From the NCBI GenBank assembly GCA_041685755.1, contig JAWLFC010000124.1:1-7529 (forward strand): 7,529 nt of DNA, given 5' to 3'. The notes beneath the pieces are model-generated. The model saw nothing but the letters and a program-made list of their open reading frames with translations, had not been told where the DNA came from and made no database searches. A program made the translations under genes and the position numbers. The stretch's first letter is position 1. The number at the start of each line of letters is the position of its first letter. Source of the DNA: Sva-07 sp041685755 (lineage in GTDB: Bacteria > Actinomycetota > Acidimicrobiia > Acidimicrobiales > Ilumatobacteraceae). Of this stretch, positions 6,064 to 7,529 are shown one piece after another.

Positions 6064-6105
6064 CAGTTGACCTGCAAGATCTGCATCGGGATTCACCCAC
6101 AGATT

Positions 6106-6110
6106 GGAGA
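6106..6110 (+). promoter_or_regulatory. Ribosome binding site of doxX-like gene
   Basis: GGAGA lies 4 nt before the ATG at 6115 and supports that start codon, since the frame is open for about 2 kb upstream through the antisense of argS. The site overlaps the second AGATCT copy (6108-6113), which could pair with the first copy at 6077-6082 and partly cover the site; that pairing is speculative. Confidence 0.6.
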
Positions 6111-6114
6111 TCTG

Positions 6115-6708
6115 ATGACAGCAACACTGGACCGACTGGACGACCGGCTCAGCGAGGAGAACCAACCGAGGGGGATGTGGGCATGGACCGTGCTCCGGAT
6201 CCTGATCGGCTGGTCGTTCCTCTGGGCCTTCCTGGACAAGATGTTCGGCCTCGGGTTCTCGACGTGTCGAGGATTCGGCCCGGAGGGCACGCCGGCGTCG
6301 AGCATCGACTTCTTCTGCGACGCCGCCATGATCAACGGCGGCTCGCCCACCTACGGCTATCTGAACTTCGCCACCCAGGGCAGCCACACCGGCTTCCTGT
6401 TCGACTGGATGGCACCGTCGGCGCCCGACTCCATCAACTTCGCCGACGTCGGGTTCATGGTGGCGCTGCTGTTGCTGGGCGTGGCGCTGATGCTCGGCGT
6501 CGGCACGAGGATCGCTGCGATCGGCGGCGCCTTGATGATGGCGTTCATGTTCCTGGCGGGCGACGTGTGGCCGGAGAACAACCCGGTCAACTCGAGCCAC
6601 GTCATCGAGATGGTCGTGCTGCTCGGCATCGCCACGGTCGGCCCGGGCCGCTTCTCCCTGCAGAAGTGGATGGTGAAGACCTTCCCCTTCATGAGCTGGG
6701 CGAAGTAG
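6115..6708 (+). CDS. DoxX/DoxD-type four-helix membrane protein
   Basis: The 197-residue integral membrane protein resembles the DoxX family and the DoxD-like small subunit of thiosulfate:quinone oxidoreductase, common in actinobacteria as single genes of unclear role, possibly in quinone-linked thiol or sulfur redox. Predicted membrane segments: about 23-46, 109-130, 132-150 and 162-178. Seen motifs: LRILIGWSFLWAFLDKMFGLGF (28-48 region), INGGSPTYGYL (73-83), and ENNPVNSSHVIE (154-165) before the last helix, all matching this family. The first external loop carries an apparent extra stretch (about 50-70) with C51 and C68, which could form a disulfide. A start at 6115 is supported by the GGAGA ribosome binding site and by the beginning of family-like sequence. 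It is a monocistronic gene followed by hairpins, divergent from argS. No thiosulfate-oxidation partner gene is nearby, so a sulfur role is only suggested by family. Confidence 0.85.
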   Translation: MTATLDRLDDRLSEENQPRGMWAWTVLRILIGWSFLWAFLDKMFGLGFSTCRGFGPEGTPASSIDFFCDAAMINGGSPTYGYLNFATQGSHTGFLFDWMAPSAPDSINFADVGFMVALLLLGVALMLGVGTRIAAIGGALMMAFMFLAGDVWPENNPVNSSHVIEMVVLLGIATVGPGRFSLQKWMVKTFPFMSWAK

Positions 6709-6710
6709 CC

Positions 6711-6727
6711 CACCCCTTCGGGGGGTG
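6711..6727 (+). terminator. Small hairpin after doxX-like gene
   Basis: CACCCC (6711-6716) pairs with GGGGTG (6722-6727) around a TTCGG loop, starting 3 nt after the stop codon. No T-tract follows, as is usual in very GC-rich actinobacteria. It may act with the larger hairpin just downstream. Confidence 0.45.
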
Positions 6728-6729
6728 AA

Positions 6730-6769
6730 CGGCGGCGCCGGCGTTCCTGCGGGAGCGCCGGCGCCGTCG
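6730..6769. terminator. Strong GC-rich hairpin between convergent genes
   Basis: Positions 6730-6747 can pair with 6752-6769 in an 18-pair stem that includes two G-U type pairs and closes on a TGCG tetraloop; the central 11 pairs (6733-6743 with 6756-6766) are all G-C. It sits between the converging doxX-like and small lipoprotein genes (stop codons at 6708 and 6783), a position that fits a bidirectional terminator. There is no poly-T tail on either strand, so intrinsic termination efficiency is uncertain. Confidence 0.65.
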
Positions 6770-6782
6770 CGTCACGGGCCGG

Positions 6783-7319
6783 TCAGGCGCACGAGAGCCG
6801 CGCCGAAGCCATGAAGGAGCAGAACTCGTCACGGCTCACGGTCCAGACACCGTCGATCAGGGTGATCGTCCCGGACTGGTCCGAGTACGCCGGGTTGGCG
6901 CCGAAGTTGACGTCGTAGGTGATCGTCGCCTCGTCGCCCTCGACGGCGGTGGCGGTCGGCACCAGGCTGATCCCGCCGAAACCGGCACCGGCACCGCCGT
7001 AGGCCTCGACCGTCGCCCGGAGCGTGTCGGCCTCGGCGAGGTGCGCCGCCTTGTCGTCGAAGGGCACCGACGAGTCGAACACGAGCGCCCACGCCGCGGA
7101 CGCCGCTGCCGCCGGGTCGTCGGCGGCGACGGTCGTCGGCGGCGCGGTGGTCGGCGGCGCGGTGGTCGGCGGCGCGGTGGTCGGCGGCTCGGTGGTCGGC
7201 GGCGCCTCGGTTGCGGCGGGGGCGAGCGTGCTGTCGGTCTGGGCGGCGTCGTCGTCGCTGCCACAGGCAGCGGCGAGGCCGGCCAGGGCGACGAGACCAA
7301 CGGTGAGTCGGCGCATCAT
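6783..7319 (-). CDS. Small secreted lipoprotein, Mtb12-like C-terminal pattern
   Basis: The 178-residue protein has a short basic start (MMRRL), a hydrophobic segment at 6-18 and lipobox-like LAAAC with C19 as lipidation site, followed by GSDDD. A low-complexity linker (about 26-66) holds five PPTT repeats. The folded part (about 68-178) has VPFDDKAAHLAEAD (85-98), ITYDVNFG (133-140) and a C terminus GVWTVSRDEFCSFM...SCA with C167 and C177. This layout and Cys pair resemble the C-terminal domain of the mycobacterial low-molecular-weight antigen Mtb12 family, whose function is unknown; the match is by eye and moderate. ATG 7319 is chosen from AAAGGA 6 nt upstream; ATG 7316 directly after it is equally usable. 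The start overlaps the stop of the upstream gene by 4 nt (ATGA), suggesting translational coupling. Confidence 0.85.
   Translation of the reverse strand: MMRRLTVGLVALAGLAAACGSDDDAAQTDSTLAPAATEAPPTTEPPTTAPPTTAPPTTAPPTTVAADDPAAAASAAWALVFDSSVPFDDKAAHLAEADTLRATVEAYGGAGAGFGGISLVPTATAVEGDEATITYDVNFGANPAYSDQSGTITLIDGVWTVSRDEFCSFMASARLSCA
7131..7205 (-). repeat. Five 15-bp tandem repeats encoding PPTT(A/E/V) linker
   Basis: Five consecutive 15-bp units (plus-strand GGTGGTCGGCGGCGC with single-base changes in the first and fourth) encode the Pro-Thr-rich linker of the small lipoprotein. Because the unit is a multiple of three, copy-number change by slippage would lengthen or shorten the linker without breaking the frame. 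Confidence 0.9.
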
Positions 7320-7529
7320 GATGCGTCCTTTCTGCGGTACTGGGGTTCGGGGGTGAGTTGCATGGCCGCGCACCAGAGTTCCTCGACGAAGATCGCCGCC
7401 GAGATCCGGGCGGCGACCTCGTCGAGTTCGGTGACGAAGCCGGGTTCGTCGGCGGTGATCACGACGAGGGTGACCGCCAGGTCGGTGTCGGGCTTGAGAC
7501 ATGCGTGCATCGACTCCTCGCACCGCTCG
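7316..7529 (-). CDS. Unrecognised protein, C-terminal part (may run off right edge)
   Basis: This frame stays open from the right edge to a TGA at 7316-7318 and encodes about 71 residues. An ATG at 7510 would give a complete 64-residue protein beginning MHACLKPDTDLAVTLV; a GAGGAG precedes it with only 3 nt spacing, which is short, so the frame may instead be the end of a longer protein. Visible traits: a beta-like stretch AVTLVVITADEPG, a helix-like stretch FVTELDEVAARISAAIF, and Cys residues near the start and in ELWCAAM. The composition is unlike the Arg/Pro-rich shadow frames, and the stop overlaps the lipoprotein ATG by 4 nt, both favouring a real gene co-expressed with the lipoprotein. 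I do not recognise the family. Confidence 0.55.
   Translation of the reverse strand, partial: ERCEESMHACLKPDTDLAVTLVVITADEPGFVTELDEVAARISAAIFVEELWCAAMQLTPEPQYRRKDAS
7326..7331 (-). promoter_or_regulatory. Ribosome binding site of the small lipoprotein gene
   Basis: Minus-strand AAAGGA lies 6 nt before ATG 7319 and 9 nt before ATG 7316, inside the coding end of the upstream gene. It decides the start of the lipoprotein, whose frame is otherwise open to near the window edge. Confidence 0.6.

Noticed and set aside
5959..6114. T-box or other riboswitch upstream of argS
   Set aside because: No T-box sequence or specifier-loop architecture is visible. Only a 5-bp hairpin (5973-5989) is present.
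5959..6600. Upstream extension of argS through the doxX antisense
   Set aside because: ArgRS similarity begins at MSDPIATISDLL (5958). The upstream frame mirrors doxX.
4162..6708. Very long plus-strand open frame antisense to argS continuing into doxX
   Set aside because: Only the part from 6115 resembles a protein family and has a ribosome binding site. The rest mirrors the argS codons and is a GC-rich shadow frame.
7131..7205. CRISPR-like short repeat array
   Set aside because: The 15-bp units are contiguous without spacers and encode an in-frame PPTT linker.

Overview
The window looks like chromosomal DNA of a high-GC actinobacterium. The evidence is very GC-rich codon use, two Thr/Pro-linker lipoproteins, a TIGR03086-type (mycothiol-dependent isomerase-like) protein, a PemK-like protein of a type common in Actinomycetota, and the actinobacterial amino-acid block argS - lysA - hom. 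An acidimicrobial (Ilumatobacter-like) origin is my guess, but the sequence alone does not prove it. No rRNA, tRNA, CRISPR array, transposase or phage gene is visible.

Layout from left to right. The 5' end of homoserine dehydrogenase (hom, minus strand) runs off the left edge. Divergent from it is a plus-strand lipoprotein of the serine beta-lactamase-like family, followed by a plus-strand TIGR03086/DinB-like protein. A short convergent gap carrying a perfect 31-bp tandem duplication leads into three minus-strand genes read in the order argS, lysA, pemK-like. The argS-lysA gap (160 bp) is almost filled by two copies of a 53-bp hairpin-forming unit. To the right of argS a 156-bp divergent intergenic region with a 12-bp perfect palindrome leads to a plus-strand DoxX-type membrane protein. 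Two GC-rich hairpins follow, forming a bidirectional terminator candidate. Convergent to doxX is a minus-strand small lipoprotein with an Mtb12-like C-terminal pattern. Its start codon overlaps by 4 nt the stop of an unrecognised gene that runs off the right edge.

How the genes relate. ArgS charges tRNA-Arg, LysA makes lysine from meso-diaminopimelate, and Hom feeds threonine and methionine synthesis from the aspartate pathway. The usual actinobacterial argS-lysA-hom run is interrupted here by the PemK-like gene and two oppositely oriented genes, so hom cannot be co-transcribed with lysA. Four genes (hom, the serine hydrolase, the TIGR03086 protein and the PemK-like gene) have a TANNNT -10-like hexamer 6-8 nt before the start codon and no Shine-Dalgarno sequence, which suggests leaderless transcripts. 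doxX and the small lipoprotein have ordinary Shine-Dalgarno sequences. I see no clearly new multi-gene system. The most notable non-coding signal is the paired 53-bp hairpin element between argS and lysA.
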